Shown here: piece by piece, positions 1 to 7,632 of the stretch
Numbering within the stretch: the first letter of the stretch is position 1
How the letters are laid out: the number at the start of each line of letters is the position of its first letter
DNA from: Scytonema hofmannii PCC 7110
Lineage (GTDB): Bacteria; Cyanobacteriota; Cyanobacteriia; Cyanobacteriales; Nostocaceae
Direction of reading: 5' to 3'
DNA: 64,000 bases
Assembly: GCF_000346485.2 (NCBI RefSeq)
Contig: NZ_KQ976354.1
Span: 8,149,006 to 8,213,005 of the forward strand
Position numbers and translations under genes: made by a program
The notes under the pieces: model-generated
Seen by the model: the letters and a program-made list of their open reading frames with translations, nothing else
Database searches by the model: none
What the model was told of the DNA's origin: nothing

Positions 1-345
1 GACAGGAACTGTTTGTTGCCGCAACCACTCGGAAATTTCTTCATCAGCGGGTGTCGGTCCTGTCTGACCATCTACTACAAAGATAGCAACGCTGGCTTCT
101 TGCAAGGCTGCCATGGCCTGTTGGCGAATCAACGGTAAAAATTCCGTGTCGTCATTAAATACCAAACCACCAGTGTCTACAACCAAAAACTCGCGATCGT
201 TCCAGTAAGCATCTTTGTAAGTGCGATCGCGTGTCATACCCGGTTGATCGTGAACAATAGCAGATTGTTCTCCAGCAAGACGATTGACGAAGGTAGATTT
301 GCCCACATTCGGGCGACCAATAATAGCTACGATAGGAAGACGCAT
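1..345 (-). CDS. der: GTPase Der (EngA), N-terminal part, cut by window edge
   Basis: The 5' end of a minus-strand gene that continues beyond base 1. The first 115 codons begin [17 protein letters not shown], which contains the P-loop of a Ras-like GTPase. The G3 motif VVDTGG follows, with VHDQPGVTRDR in the switch region, as in the first G domain of Der. Der has two GTPase domains and a KH-like domain and acts in assembly of the large ribosomal subunit. Only about a quarter of the expected protein is visible, so the second domain cannot be checked. The ATG at 345 is chosen because the conserved sequence starts directly behind it. Confidence 0.93.
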   Translation of the reverse strand, partial: MRLPIVAIIGRPNVGKSTFVNRLAGEQSAIVHDQPGMTRDRTYKDAYWNDREFLVVDTGGLVFNDDTEFLPLIRQQAMAALQEASVAIFVVDGQTGPTPADEEISEWLRQQTVPV

Positions 346-477
346 AATAATAAGGATGCACTATGCTCCAAATCTTTATTGTAGCCAGCTTAGGTTAAAT
401 TGTACGTAAATAGTTGTATTCCCATATGAGGAGTGCGATCGGGTATTATTTTAGGTAAAGCTAATCTAAACGAGTAT

Positions 478-708
478 ATGCAAAAGCTTCAAACTGTTGA
501 AGCCATCTATGAAAATGGAGTTTTTCGTCCGCTCAAAGCATTGGATGGTTTAGTAGAGCATTCTCAAGTAAAAATTACCATTGAGTCCGACCAAACTCAA
601 TCTCATCCTCTGTTGCAGTTTGCTGGCATTCTTAGTGATGAGGAGGCTATTGAGCTACAACACACAATTGCAAACGAGTTCGGCAAAATTGACCCAAATG
701 TCTGGTGA
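478..708 (+). CDS. DUF104 (AF2212-like) antitoxin
   Basis: A 76-residue protein beginning MQKLQTVEAIYENGVFRPL, the hallmark of DUF104/AF2212-like proteins, which are usually antitoxins of VapBC-type modules. An upstream start at 433 would add 15 unrelated residues, so the ATG at 478 is preferred. The stop codon overlaps the GTG start of the next reading frame (705) by four bases, the usual arrangement of such operons. The toxin partner is truncated, so the antitoxin may now be an orphan. Confidence 0.75.
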   Translation: MQKLQTVEAIYENGVFRPLKALDGLVEHSQVKITIESDQTQSHPLLQFAGILSDEEAIELQHTIANEFGKIDPNVW

Positions 709-965
709 GAGCGGAAAACTCAGCCCGTCCCCTTAGAAACGTCACCCAATACTTACAGTTTATTGAAGCGTGTACAGTTATCCCGATGGGAAAAGAAACA
801 GCTAGTGTTTATTCCCGTACACGCCTTGCCTTGAAGCGCAAAGGAAGACCTATTCCTGAAAATGATATTTGGATTGCAGCGCAATGCCTTGAAAATGGTT
901 GGAAATTGGCTACAGACGATGAGCATTTCACCTACGTAGACGGACTTGTAGTTGAGCGTCGGTAA
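705..965 (+). pseudogene. PIN-domain (VapC-like) toxin fragment
   Basis: The frame encodes only the C-terminal half of a PIN ribonuclease. The segment RKGRPIPENDIWIAAQCLENGW followed by LATDDEHF matches the distal acidic motifs of VapC toxins. The N-terminal strand with the first catalytic Asp and the central Glu motif is missing; intact VapC proteins are about 130 residues and this one is 86. An internal deletion joined to the antitoxin is the simplest reading. A catalytically active toxin is unlikely. Confidence 0.65.
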
Positions 966-1653
966 GCAAGTGCGCCAGTAGGGTAGTTTATCAAGGTAAT
1001 CATGTCTGTAATGTGTTTAACACCTAGTAGACCATAATTAACGATTTCCGGATAAATTGGGCGATTACTCCCTTCCCGGTGTAAGATTACTGCTCCTGTT
1101 CTTTCTGTTTCTTGGCGTCCTTGGCGTCTTGGCGGTTTTTTAATAGGTAATTTTCTGGCGGAAAGGGAGTAATCATTACAGATGCCCGCATAAAACTCCA
1201 AAACCTATATCCGGTAATCGATGATTAAAGCCTACTAGTTTATCATAAACTACAACAGATTTTTCCCCTGCAAGACGATTGCTCCGGGTAAATTCGCATA
1301 ATGCAGAATGCGCTCGCTCTCTATTCTTATTATTTGAAGTGGGGTTGAGATTGAATATATAGCGCTTTTCAATTGGGTGCAATACATAAAAAAGTTATGG
1401 AACCGCAGATGCACGCAGACGAACGCAGATAAATCTGTACTTCATTCAAGTGAGAATCGCTATAGGTACTAAACTCCTGTACAAAAGCTTTGCTTAATTC
1501 TTCATATATAAGTTAGTAAAAATCACGATATATAACTTCTTTATACTAAGTTTTTAAGTATATTTTGGGCTATTTGTACAAAGATAGGTTCTCGTTGTTG
1601 TGTCATTTTTTCTGATGACATTTTGACTGAATTTTTCAGATAGTGAAAGTCAA
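966..1653. other. Gap with degenerate fragments and dispersed repeats
   Basis: No intact gene is visible. On the minus strand at 1242-1283 a frame reads NRLAGEKSVVVYDK, close to [14 protein letters not shown] of Der encoded 900 bases away, so this looks like a decayed der fragment. Bases 1100-1140 hold a dispersed repeat of the 'ccgccaagacgccaag' type, and 1400-1434 one of the 'accgcagatgcacgcag' type. Both are common intergenic repeats in these cyanobacteria. The last 200 bases are AT-rich and precede the methyltransferase-like gene. Confidence 0.5.
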
Positions 1654-2262
1654 ATGACATCTACCACAAACAACGAAATGAGCGATACCTCACTTCATAA
1701 TCTTTTTTGGAATGAACCATCAGATTACATAGGAAATATTTTTGAAAATTTGGTGATAAAACCTTTTACTCAATATCCTAAAAATGAAGCTTGGCAACGG
1801 GAAGTTGTGAACTCCTATAATAATAAGAATTTCGATAATATTAAAGCTATTGTAGGACGAGGACAAGCAAACTTTGATGAACCATTTAATGAATTAACAC
1901 CGTCTGAGAGAGTCTTATTATATTGTTATGATAATATGTACCAACATATTATTAGTCAAATCTATATTTTTAATAAACACAAAAATATATTTGATAAATA
2001 CATTTTTGATTCTCAGACAAAAATTTTATTTATTGATTTTGGCTGTGGACCACTGAGTTCTGGTTTAGCCCTTGCAATGTATTATGCTAAATCGGCTAAG
2101 AGTAATGGTCAATTTATAAAAGTTAATTATATTGGTTTAGATAAAGCAGAATCAATGTTGAAAAAGGCGAGGGAATTTAGTCAATACTCTAATTTATTTC
2201 ACAGTAATACTTCCAGATTAAACAATCGCAAGAGTAATATAGCAATCCTATTTTATCTTTGA
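1654..2262 (+). CDS. Truncated SAM-dependent methyltransferase-like protein
   Basis: A 202-residue protein. Around residue 128 it shows IDFGCGPLSSGLALA, a class I methyltransferase motif I, followed by NYIGLDKAESMLKKA, which fits motif II with the acidic residue that binds the SAM ribose. About 120 residues of AT-rich, unassigned N-terminal sequence precede this. The Rossmann domain stops after the second motif, and the frame ends inside a palindrome at 2238-2280. The catalytic C-terminal half is therefore missing and the gene is probably non-functional. The insertion sequence starting at 2338 lies just downstream but is not itself the cause of the truncation. Confidence 0.55.
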   Translation: MTSTTNNEMSDTSLHNLFWNEPSDYIGNIFENLVIKPFTQYPKNEAWQREVVNSYNNKNFDNIKAIVGRGQANFDEPFNELTPSERVLLYCYDNMYQHIISQIYIFNKHKNIFDKYIFDSQTKILFIDFGCGPLSSGLALAMYYAKSAKSNGQFIKVNYIGLDKAESMLKKAREFSQYSNLFHSNTSRLNNRKSNIAILFYL

Positions 2263-2280
2263 AAAAATAGGATTGCTATA
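2238..2280. repeat. Palindromic hairpin at the end of the methyltransferase fragment
   Basis: An inverted repeat with arms tatagcaatcctatttt and its complement, separated by a short AT-rich loop. The frame of the methyltransferase ends within it. It may be a small mobile palindrome or a factor-independent terminator-like structure. The long perfect arms without a following T tract favour a dispersed palindrome. Confidence 0.6.
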
Positions 2281-2337
2281 TGGTAAAAATTTAACATATT
2301 TGATGCGACTTAAGACAGAGTATTACTTAGAATATAA

Positions 2338-2418
2338 GGCTCTTCAGTACTTGTTATGCTAAAATAACAAGTACTGAAGAGGGAACAGGGAACAGGGAAC
2401 GGGGAACAGTGAAGAAAG
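2338..2418 (+). repeat. Left terminal inverted repeat of the ISL3-type element
   Basis: It contains a perfect internal palindrome at 2342-2379 (arms cttcagtacttgttat, loop gctaaa), then tandem heptamers of the gggaaca type. The complement of the whole segment recurs at 4153-4233. The heptamers resemble the tandem repeats scattered between genes of this genome. Confidence 0.9.
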
Positions 2419-2439
2419 AAACGAAGTTTTCTGTTTGCC

Positions 2440-2727
2440 TTGCCTGATAACATTTTTGTAAATCTAACAGTTATGGTAAGGAAAAAAGGTATTAAAGCTT
2501 TAACGGAAATTCTGGATATAGAAGGGGTAAAAGTCATATCCCATCGGCTTCATGCTGGAATTGGACTTATACTACAAACCGAATCAATTTCTGATTATAG
2601 TATTTGCCTACGTTGTGGAACCGTAAGTCATAGATTACATCAAAATCATCGATACATAGTAAAAGACTTACCATTTGGAGAAAAACCAGTTTTTTTAGAA
2701 ATAAACTTTTATACAATTCAAATGTGA
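2440..2727 (+). CDS. ISL3-family transposase, N-terminal frame
   Basis: The 95-residue first frame of the transposase. It contains CLRCG, half of the zinc-binding helix-turn-helix head typical of ISL3 transposases; the second pair, CEVC, is in the next frame. It ends at a TGA in 'caaatgtgagg', while the +1 frame across the same bases reads KCEVCKKPF. Either a +1 translational frameshift produces the full protein, or both copies descend from a frameshifted parent. The copy at 63654 has the identical frame break. The true start may lie further downstream at ATG 2473. Confidence 0.85.
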   Translation: MPDNIFVNLTVMVRKKGIKALTEILDIEGVKVISHRLHAGIGLILQTESISDYSICLRCGTVSHRLHQNHRYIVKDLPFGEKPVFLEINFYTIQM

Positions 2728-2728
2728 G

Positions 2729-3721
2729 GTGTGTAAAAAACCTTTTAGTGAAGAATTAGATTTCGTAAGCCGAAAAAGGACATATACAAAAAGATTAGCT
2801 CAAAAAATAATACAAGACGTTTTAGAAAACGATATTCACAGTGTTGCATCCAAAGGAATTGTGACGACAGAAGAAATAGAAAGAATGTTAAAAGATGCAT
2901 CTACAGGATTATCTTCATCAAAACATGACGGATTAAAAAGACTGGGAATTGACGAAATAGCTTTGGTGAAAGGTCATGGAAATTACTGTGCAGTCTTAAC
3001 AGATTTGGATACATCTAAACCAATTACAATTTTACATGGGCGCACACAAGAAGTCATAAGAGAAATCTTAATTGAATGGGGGAATGATGTTTTAGATAAA
3101 ATAGAAGAAGTGAGTATAGATTTATGGCAAGGTTATAAAAGTTTAGTGAAAGAATTAATGCCTCATGCACAAGTAGTGGCTGACAGATTTCATGTAATGG
3201 TACAGATAAACAAGGAACTAGATACACAAAGAAAGAGAGAAAAAAGTCAAATAGAATCAGTTATAAAAAAAGCGGAATCTCCTCAAGATAAAGCAGACAG
3301 TGAAAAAATTTTACAAGGACTTACAAAAAGTAAATATATTTTACTTAAGAATGAAGAAGATCTAAATCAAGTCCAACAAGAGAAATTAATTGAAGTCAAA
3401 CAAGTTTCTCCTAGTCTAAAAATCATGCATGAATTAAAAGAGGAAATTCGACAAATTTTTGAAACAATAAGTAATTGGGAAGCCGGATTATTTAAACTAG
3501 GAACATGGTTATTTAAAGCGAAAAAACATTTTCCTAAGAGCTATAACACAATACTTCGTTGGCTAGATGAGATCGTTGCTTACTTTGATAATAGGACAAC
3601 AAGCGGAGTTGTAGAAGGTATTAATAACAAACTCAAGCTCATCAAACGCGCTGCTTATGGTTTTAGAAATTTTGACAACTTTCGAATTCGGTGCCTATTA
3701 ACTTGGCATTTCAATTGCTAA
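2729..3721 (+). CDS. ISL3-family transposase, catalytic frame
   Basis: A 330-residue frame with the complete RNase H-like DDE domain. GIDEIALVKGH contains the first Asp (about residue 75), SIDLWQGYK the second (about 131), and VVEGINNKLK the Glu (about 296), followed by the diagnostic YGFRNFDNFRIR. The first residues, CKKPF, complete the zinc head started in the preceding frame. The protein cuts and joins the element ends. It is separated from the upstream frame by a one-base frame offset. Confidence 0.92.
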   Translation: MCKKPFSEELDFVSRKRTYTKRLAQKIIQDVLENDIHSVASKGIVTTEEIERMLKDASTGLSSSKHDGLKRLGIDEIALVKGHGNYCAVLTDLDTSKPITILHGRTQEVIREILIEWGNDVLDKIEEVSIDLWQGYKSLVKELMPHAQVVADRFHVMVQINKELDTQRKREKSQIESVIKKAESPQDKADSEKILQGLTKSKYILLKNEEDLNQVQQEKLIEVKQVSPSLKIMHELKEEIRQIFETISNWEAGLFKLGTWLFKAKKHFPKSYNTILRWLDEIVAYFDNRTTSGVVEGINNKLKLIKRAAYGFRNFDNFRIRCLLTWHFNC

Positions 3722-3759
3722 CTAAACATTGATGAATTTTGATAATCTTGAGGGTTTTC

Positions 3760-4119
3760 ATGGCAGAGATTAATGATTTTAAAGACTTAAAAATCTGGCA
3801 AAAAGGTATGGATATAGCCGAAAAGTGCTATTTTTTGACTAAACCTTTTCCCAAAGACGAGTTATATGGCATGGTACAACAAATTAGGAAATCCGCTGTC
3901 TCTATTCCAGCCAATATAGCCGAGGGATATGGAAGAAGATCGACACTTGAATACATTAGATTTCTGAATATTGCTCAAGGCTCGGTTAATGAATTAGAAA
4001 CACACGTTATTCTATCGCATCGGGTAGGTCTATCTAAACAAGAAGATATAGAACCAATTATTTCTTTGCTACGAGAAGAGAGTCGAATGATTATTGCCCT
4101 CATTAAGAAGCTAGAATAA
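3760..4119 (+). CDS. Four-helix-bundle protein (23S rRNA intervening-sequence / Avd-like) as IS passenger
   Basis: A 119-residue protein beginning MAEINDFKDLKIWQKGMD, with YGMVQQIRKSAVSIPANIAEG and YIRFLNIAQGSVNELETHV. This is the signature of the S23/four-helix-bundle family first seen in rRNA intervening sequences and related to Avd of diversity-generating retroelements. GAGGG six bases upstream supports the ATG at 3760. It lies between the transposase and the right terminal repeat, so it moves with the element. No reverse transcriptase is nearby. Its role is unknown; it may be an accessory to transposition. Confidence 0.88.
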   Translation: MAEINDFKDLKIWQKGMDIAEKCYFLTKPFPKDELYGMVQQIRKSAVSIPANIAEGYGRRSTLEYIRFLNIAQGSVNELETHVILSHRVGLSKQEDIEPIISLLREESRMIIALIKKLE

Positions 4120-4152
4120 CGCTCTCTTCCCTTTTTTCCTTTTTCCTTTTTC

Positions 4153-4233
4153 CTTTCTTCACTGTTCCCTGTTCCCTGTTCCCTGTTCCCTCTTCAGTAC
4201 TTGTTATTTTAGCATAACAAGTACTGAAGAACC
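4153..4233 (-). repeat. Right terminal inverted repeat of the ISL3-type element
   Basis: The reverse complement of 2338-2418 apart from two substitutions, including the internal palindrome at 4192-4229. The 8-bp target duplication GAATATAA follows directly at 4234. Confidence 0.9.
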
Positions 4234-4278
4234 GAATATAATAGATGTATTAAGTCCTCAATGAGGAGTGCGATCGCC

Positions 4279-4863
4279 ATGACCGCAGCAACTAAGAAAC
4301 TGACTTTTAAAGAGTACCTCAAGTATAACGATGGCACCGATACCCAATACGAATTGGTTGATGGAGAATTAATTCCTATGAGTCTTGGCACTGGCAAGCA
4401 CGGTGGAATTTCTAAGTTTTTAGAACGAAAGTTCGATGCCGAAAGTGCCAAAATAGGAAGGAATTGGACTGCACAAAAGTTTTCCGTCGGAATTCGCTCC
4501 CCACGCGGGGGACGGTGGGACACTTCACGGGTTCCAGACGTGGTAGTGTTACCAGTAGAGCAGTGGGAAGCACTCTTCCACCGAGAAGCAATTATCGAAC
4601 TTAACGAGCCTCCACCCATACTTGTAGTAGAAGTTGTCAGTGAATCTACTCAAACTACAGATTACCGGAGCAAGCGTTCCGAATATGCTGTCCTTGGAAT
4701 TCCTGAATACTGGATTGTCGATCCCATTCAAGAGGTGATAACCGTATGCACTCTGGTAGAAGGGTTCTATGATGCGGTTGCATACCGAGGAGAAGAACGC
4801 ATCATTTCTCCCACGTTCCCAGAGTTGGATTTAAGCGCCAAACAAGTGCTAATTGGTAAATGA
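4279..4863 (+). CDS. Uma2 family (DUF820) putative endonuclease
   Basis: A 194-residue protein of the Uma2 restriction-endonuclease-like family, which is greatly expanded in cyanobacteria. Visible motifs are YELVDGELIPM, VPDVVVL, PPILVVEVVSEST and YWIVDP, which form the PD-(D/E)xK-like core. The ATG at 4279 follows a gcgatcgc palindrome and gives the usual N-terminus (TFKEYLKYNDG); the in-frame start at 4261 would only add translated palindrome. The biological role of these proteins is not established. The gene sits just outside the insertion sequence and appears intact. Confidence 0.85.
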   Translation: MTAATKKLTFKEYLKYNDGTDTQYELVDGELIPMSLGTGKHGGISKFLERKFDAESAKIGRNWTAQKFSVGIRSPRGGRWDTSRVPDVVVLPVEQWEALFHREAIIELNEPPPILVVEVVSESTQTTDYRSKRSEYAVLGIPEYWIVDPIQEVITVCTLVEGFYDAVAYRGEERIISPTFPELDLSAKQVLIGK

Positions 4864-4875
4864 TTTAAAACTCGA

Positions 4876-5100
4876 TTATTCCTCTAAAGTTCTTAGGTGT
4901 TCTTGTATTAATTCTTCTACCTGTGCCACTTCTGCCAAGGATTGTGGAAATGGATGCCGTGGCTGGTTTTTTGAATCAGCTTTAAAACGATCAACTAACT
5001 TGTAAAAAGCTTCTCGATCATTTCTATGAGCTAGAACATAAGCTCGTAACTCAGTTTTAGTCATGGTGTCAAAATTTTGTTTTATATCAAGAAGATCCAT
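4876..5100 (-). CDS. DUF6887 family small protein
   Basis: A 74-residue protein with MTKTELRAYVLAHRNDREAF and YKLVDRF, typical of a small cyanobacterial family usually encoded with a DUF6888 partner. An internal ATG at 5064 would start directly at the conserved segment. Its start codon at 5100 lies within the last codons of the upstream frame on the same strand, so translation is probably coupled. Function is unknown; the pair has a toxin-antitoxin-like size and arrangement. Confidence 0.7.
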   Translation of the reverse strand: MDLLDIKQNFDTMTKTELRAYVLAHRNDREAFYKLVDRFKADSKNQPRHPFPQSLAEVAQVEELIQEHLRTLEE

Positions 5101-5261
5101 GTACCATCACGATAAACTTCGATTTGGAGTTCTTCTCCAGCAAAAATATATATGTTGCCAGTCCGTTCATCCAAACGTAATATCTCAACTAGATGGTAAA
5201 ACTTTGTTAAAGATTGGCAGAGGATGATACAGATTAGCCGTTGTTGATTTGTTGGAAGAAT
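5082..5261 (-). CDS. DUF6888 family small protein, possible ATT start
   Basis: A frame of about 59 codons reading PTNQQRLICIILCQSL, then LRLDERTGNIYIFAGEE and YRDGTWIF, which matches the DUF6888 family found upstream of DUF6887 genes. No ATG, GTG or TTG precedes the conserved part: the frame opens after a TAA with TTT ATT CTT, so ATT at 5261 is the only plausible start, or the start codon has been lost. The 3' end overlaps the DUF6887 start by 19 bases. Confidence 0.6.
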   Translation of the reverse strand: MLPTNQQRLICIILCQSLTKFYHLVEILRLDERTGNIYIFAGEELQIEVYRDGTWIFLI

Positions 5262-5391
5262 AAATTACCTACAAAATAGAATAAATTATTCTAACACAAC
5301 TTATTAATAGTATAAAAATTGACAACCTTTGCTTGTTGTGTCAACAGTAATTACAACCTCCCTGCTAACAAAGAGATAAGAGTCGAGCCAA

Positions 5392-6096
5392 TTAACTAGC
5401 TGAGTTTACAGTTGGTTCCGATATTGGTTCCGCCTCCACCTGTACCTTCTGCCCAATTTTTGGTTCAGTCCCAGCTAGCAAACGTTGAATATTGCTGCTG
5501 TGGCGCAAAATAACATATAAGCCACCAACAACTCCAAACAGAACGTAAGGTAGTGGTTGATGCAAAAGTACCATCAAAATAGGAACTGCGATCGCACCCA
5601 CAATAGAGCTTAAAGAAACAATCCGCGATATTGCCACAACAACACCAAACACACCTGCTGTTGCCAAACCAACCATCCAATTCAGAGAAAGCAAAAGCCC
5701 CAAACTGGTAGCCACCGATTTCCCACCAGTAAAGCCTAAAAATATAGATTTGCTATGTCCCAATAGAGCAAATAAGCCAGCCAAAGTCACCATCCAAGGT
5801 TGCCATAATTGAGGATTCACCGTTGAAGGAACAAAGTTTTGACTGGGGGCAAAGTCAAAAAACCAGTAAACTAGGACTATTGCCAAGACTCCCTTCAAAC
5901 AATCCACCAGTAAAACAAAAGCCCCCGGTCCAGTCCCCAATGTTCTCAGTACATTGGTTGCACCAGTTGAGCCAGAACCAACTTCCCGAATATCAATACC
6001 CTTAAGAAGCCTAGCTACTGTATATCCGGTAGGGATCGAACCCAGTAGGTAAGCCAAAACCAAAATCGCCCCACACAAACTTAACCAAATAGTCAT
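5392..6096 (-). CDS. plsY: Glycerol-3-phosphate acyltransferase PlsY
   Basis: A 234-residue integral membrane enzyme that transfers the acyl group from acyl-phosphate to glycerol-3-phosphate, the first step of phospholipid synthesis. The family motifs are all present: LLGSIPTGY near the start, GSGSTGATNVLRTLG, the DCLKG segment, and GHSKSIFLGFTGGKSVATSLG. Several hydrophobic helices separate them, and the length is normal. The next genes on the same strand (DUF3086, DUF3119 and a lipid permease) are its usual neighbours in filamentous cyanobacteria. Tandem heptamer repeats separate it from DUF3086. Confidence 0.95.
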   Translation of the reverse strand: MTIWLSLCGAILVLAYLLGSIPTGYTVARLLKGIDIREVGSGSTGATNVLRTLGTGPGAFVLLVDCLKGVLAIVLVYWFFDFAPSQNFVPSTVNPQLWQPWMVTLAGLFALLGHSKSIFLGFTGGKSVATSLGLLLSLNWMVGLATAGVFGVVVAISRIVSLSSIVGAIAVPILMVLLHQPLPYVLFGVVGGLYVILRHSSNIQRLLAGTEPKIGQKVQVEAEPISEPTVNSAS

Positions 6097-6109
6097 AATT
6101 TTAAAAAAT

Positions 6110-6228
6110 GTTAGTTGTTAGTTGTTAGTTGTTAGTTGTTAGTTGTTAGTTGTTAGTTGTTAGTTGTTAGTTGTTATTAGCTACCAACTACTAACCACTA
6201 ACCACTAACCACTAACCACTAACCATTA
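6110..6228. repeat. Tandem heptamer repeats (ttagttg / ctaacca)
   Basis: About ten copies of 'gttagtt' are followed by about six copies of 'ctaacca', which forms roughly the complement. This is the short tandemly repeated repetitive sequence type seen in heterocystous cyanobacteria. It fills the plsY to DUF3086 intergenic space and could fold as a long imperfect hairpin. Confidence 0.9.
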
Positions 6229-7533
6229 AAAATCATCATCATAAGTTTTCATCATTTTAGGGTCAGGAGCAAAAGCTAGCCATAGGGGAAATTGCAGTAA
6301 TGCTAAACTAATTTGCTCTTCAGAGTCGTCAATTACAATCAAGGGTAATAAATTGGCTTTTTCCAGTCTGTCTGCTTTTTGTGCTAAGGCTTCGGCTGTT
6401 TCAAATAATACTACACCTCGATCCGGTCCAAAGTCAGGACGACCTATTCCCAAGCAATCTTGCAAACCACGTCGCCATTCTCCCAGACGCTCTGGTGTAT
6501 TAGCTAATACTAGAGTCCTGACGCGATCGCCATAAAGCTTATTTAATATTGAAATAACTGCTGAGGCAATCAAAATATTCTGCAGCCGACTACCCATTGT
6601 ACGCAAAGCCCCTCGTCCCCCTTGGTTAAAAAACCAATTGGATACTCGTTCTGCATGCATTGGTTCAAAGGTGCGACGCAGTTGCCAAGCCGGACCGTAG
6701 TAATCTGGTTTGGTGCGGTACTGGTCAATCAAACGGCGAACTTGTTTTATTGTATCCTGAAACTGCTGTTGGGCAAATTGAGGTGTTATGGATTGCGATT
6801 CCTTCTGCTTAACTTCCGATCTAACCTCTCTCACCTCAAGCACTTCTGGTTCTGGTTTTGATTTTGGCACCAGTTGCATCTGTTCTGCTGCGGCTGCCAA
6901 GTCCTGTAAACTACCTGTGAGGTAATCTTTAAAACCTTGTACCCGAATTGCTAAATCTTGGGAAGCACCCGCAAAAGTAGTCCGCATTTCGTTACGAATG
7001 CGTTCTTGACGACGTTCTAATTGTTCTACAGAAATTTGCAGCGCCTGTTTGCGTTGTTCTAACTGAGACAACGCCTCTTGAACCAATTGTGACATCGCCA
7101 TTTGAGTTTCTCCCAATTGCAATTGGAGAGTTTTGTACGATGCTTGTAGATTGGCTATTTCTCTTCTGAGTGCTTGTTCTTGGCGTTGCAGATCTTGGAG
7201 TCGTTGGGCGGCTTCTGCTTCTTCGCGACTCTTGTCTGATTCTGATTTTATGTCTGACTCCAGGGCGGTAATTTCTTGTTCTAACTGCGTCACTACCTCA
7301 GTGGTTGACTCTTCTGTTAACCCAACTGTAACATTGGTTGGTTTTACGTCTGATACAGGCAAAACAGAAGCGGTTCGATCTTGTTTTGTGTCAACTTGGG
7401 GATTTTGCGCTGATATTTCTACCACCGACTCCACAGATGATTTTTCTGGTTGTTCAGATTTTATTTCTTGCTCTTGGTTTTTCATCAATGGCTCATCAGT
7501 TGGTTGTGGTGTTTGAAATTCCTCTGGGTTCAT
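6226..7533 (-). CDS. DUF3086 domain protein with long coiled coil
   Basis: A 435-residue protein. Residues 1-90 are acidic and low-complexity. Residues about 95-215 are rich in E, Q, L and R with heptad spacing (TALESDIKSE, LQDLQRQEQALRREI, QLERRQERIRNEM), indicating a coiled coil. From about 265 the conserved DUF3086 domain runs to the end (IKQVRRLIDQYRTKPDYYGPA, NWFFNQGGRGALRTMGSRL). The family is restricted to cyanobacteria and has no assigned function. Its position between plsY and the lipid permease suggests an envelope-related job, but this is inference. Confidence 0.85.
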   Translation of the reverse strand: MNPEEFQTPQPTDEPLMKNQEQEIKSEQPEKSSVESVVEISAQNPQVDTKQDRTASVLPVSDVKPTNVTVGLTEESTTEVVTQLEQEITALESDIKSESDKSREEAEAAQRLQDLQRQEQALRREIANLQASYKTLQLQLGETQMAMSQLVQEALSQLEQRKQALQISVEQLERRQERIRNEMRTTFAGASQDLAIRVQGFKDYLTGSLQDLAAAAEQMQLVPKSKPEPEVLEVREVRSEVKQKESQSITPQFAQQQFQDTIKQVRRLIDQYRTKPDYYGPAWQLRRTFEPMHAERVSNWFFNQGGRGALRTMGSRLQNILIASAVISILNKLYGDRVRTLVLANTPERLGEWRRGLQDCLGIGRPDFGPDRGVVLFETAEALAQKADRLEKANLLPLIVIDDSEEQISLALLQFPLWLAFAPDPKMMKTYDDDF

Positions 7534-7632
7534 AAAATAACAATAGTTTAATTCTTAGTTAATAGACGCGAGTCAATAGCTTTCAGCAATATACAGCCCT
7601 GAGTGCTAGGCTTCGTTAAGAGCAACTTAACA

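Larger units (their letters stand above)
2338..4233 (+). mobile_element. Complete ISL3-family insertion sequence with passenger gene
   Basis: An 1896-bp element. It begins GGCTCTTC and ends GAAGAACC. The 8-bp direct repeat GAATATAA occurs at 2330-2337 and 4234-4241, exactly abutting both ends, as expected for ISL3-family transposition. The terminal inverted repeats are about 81 bp with two mismatches (2338-2418 and 4153-4233). Inside are a transposase in two frames and, unusually, a four-helix-bundle gene between the transposase and the right end. A second copy in the same orientation starts at 63552. Confidence 0.93.

Noticed and set aside
155..361. Minus-strand frame of 68 codons over der
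   Set aside because: Out-of-frame shadow of der; the true frame shows the GTPase motifs.
932..1382. Minus-strand frames of 89 and 68 codons
   Set aside because: They are mostly translated dispersed repeats with only a short der-like stretch; no gene.
3760..4119. Diversity-generating retroelement (Avd-like protein)
   Set aside because: No reverse transcriptase, template repeat or variable repeat is nearby; the gene lies within IS ends.
6110..6228. CRISPR-like array
   Set aside because: The units are 7-bp tandem copies without spacers; same for the arrays at 10934, 25145, 28775, 43866 and 46025.
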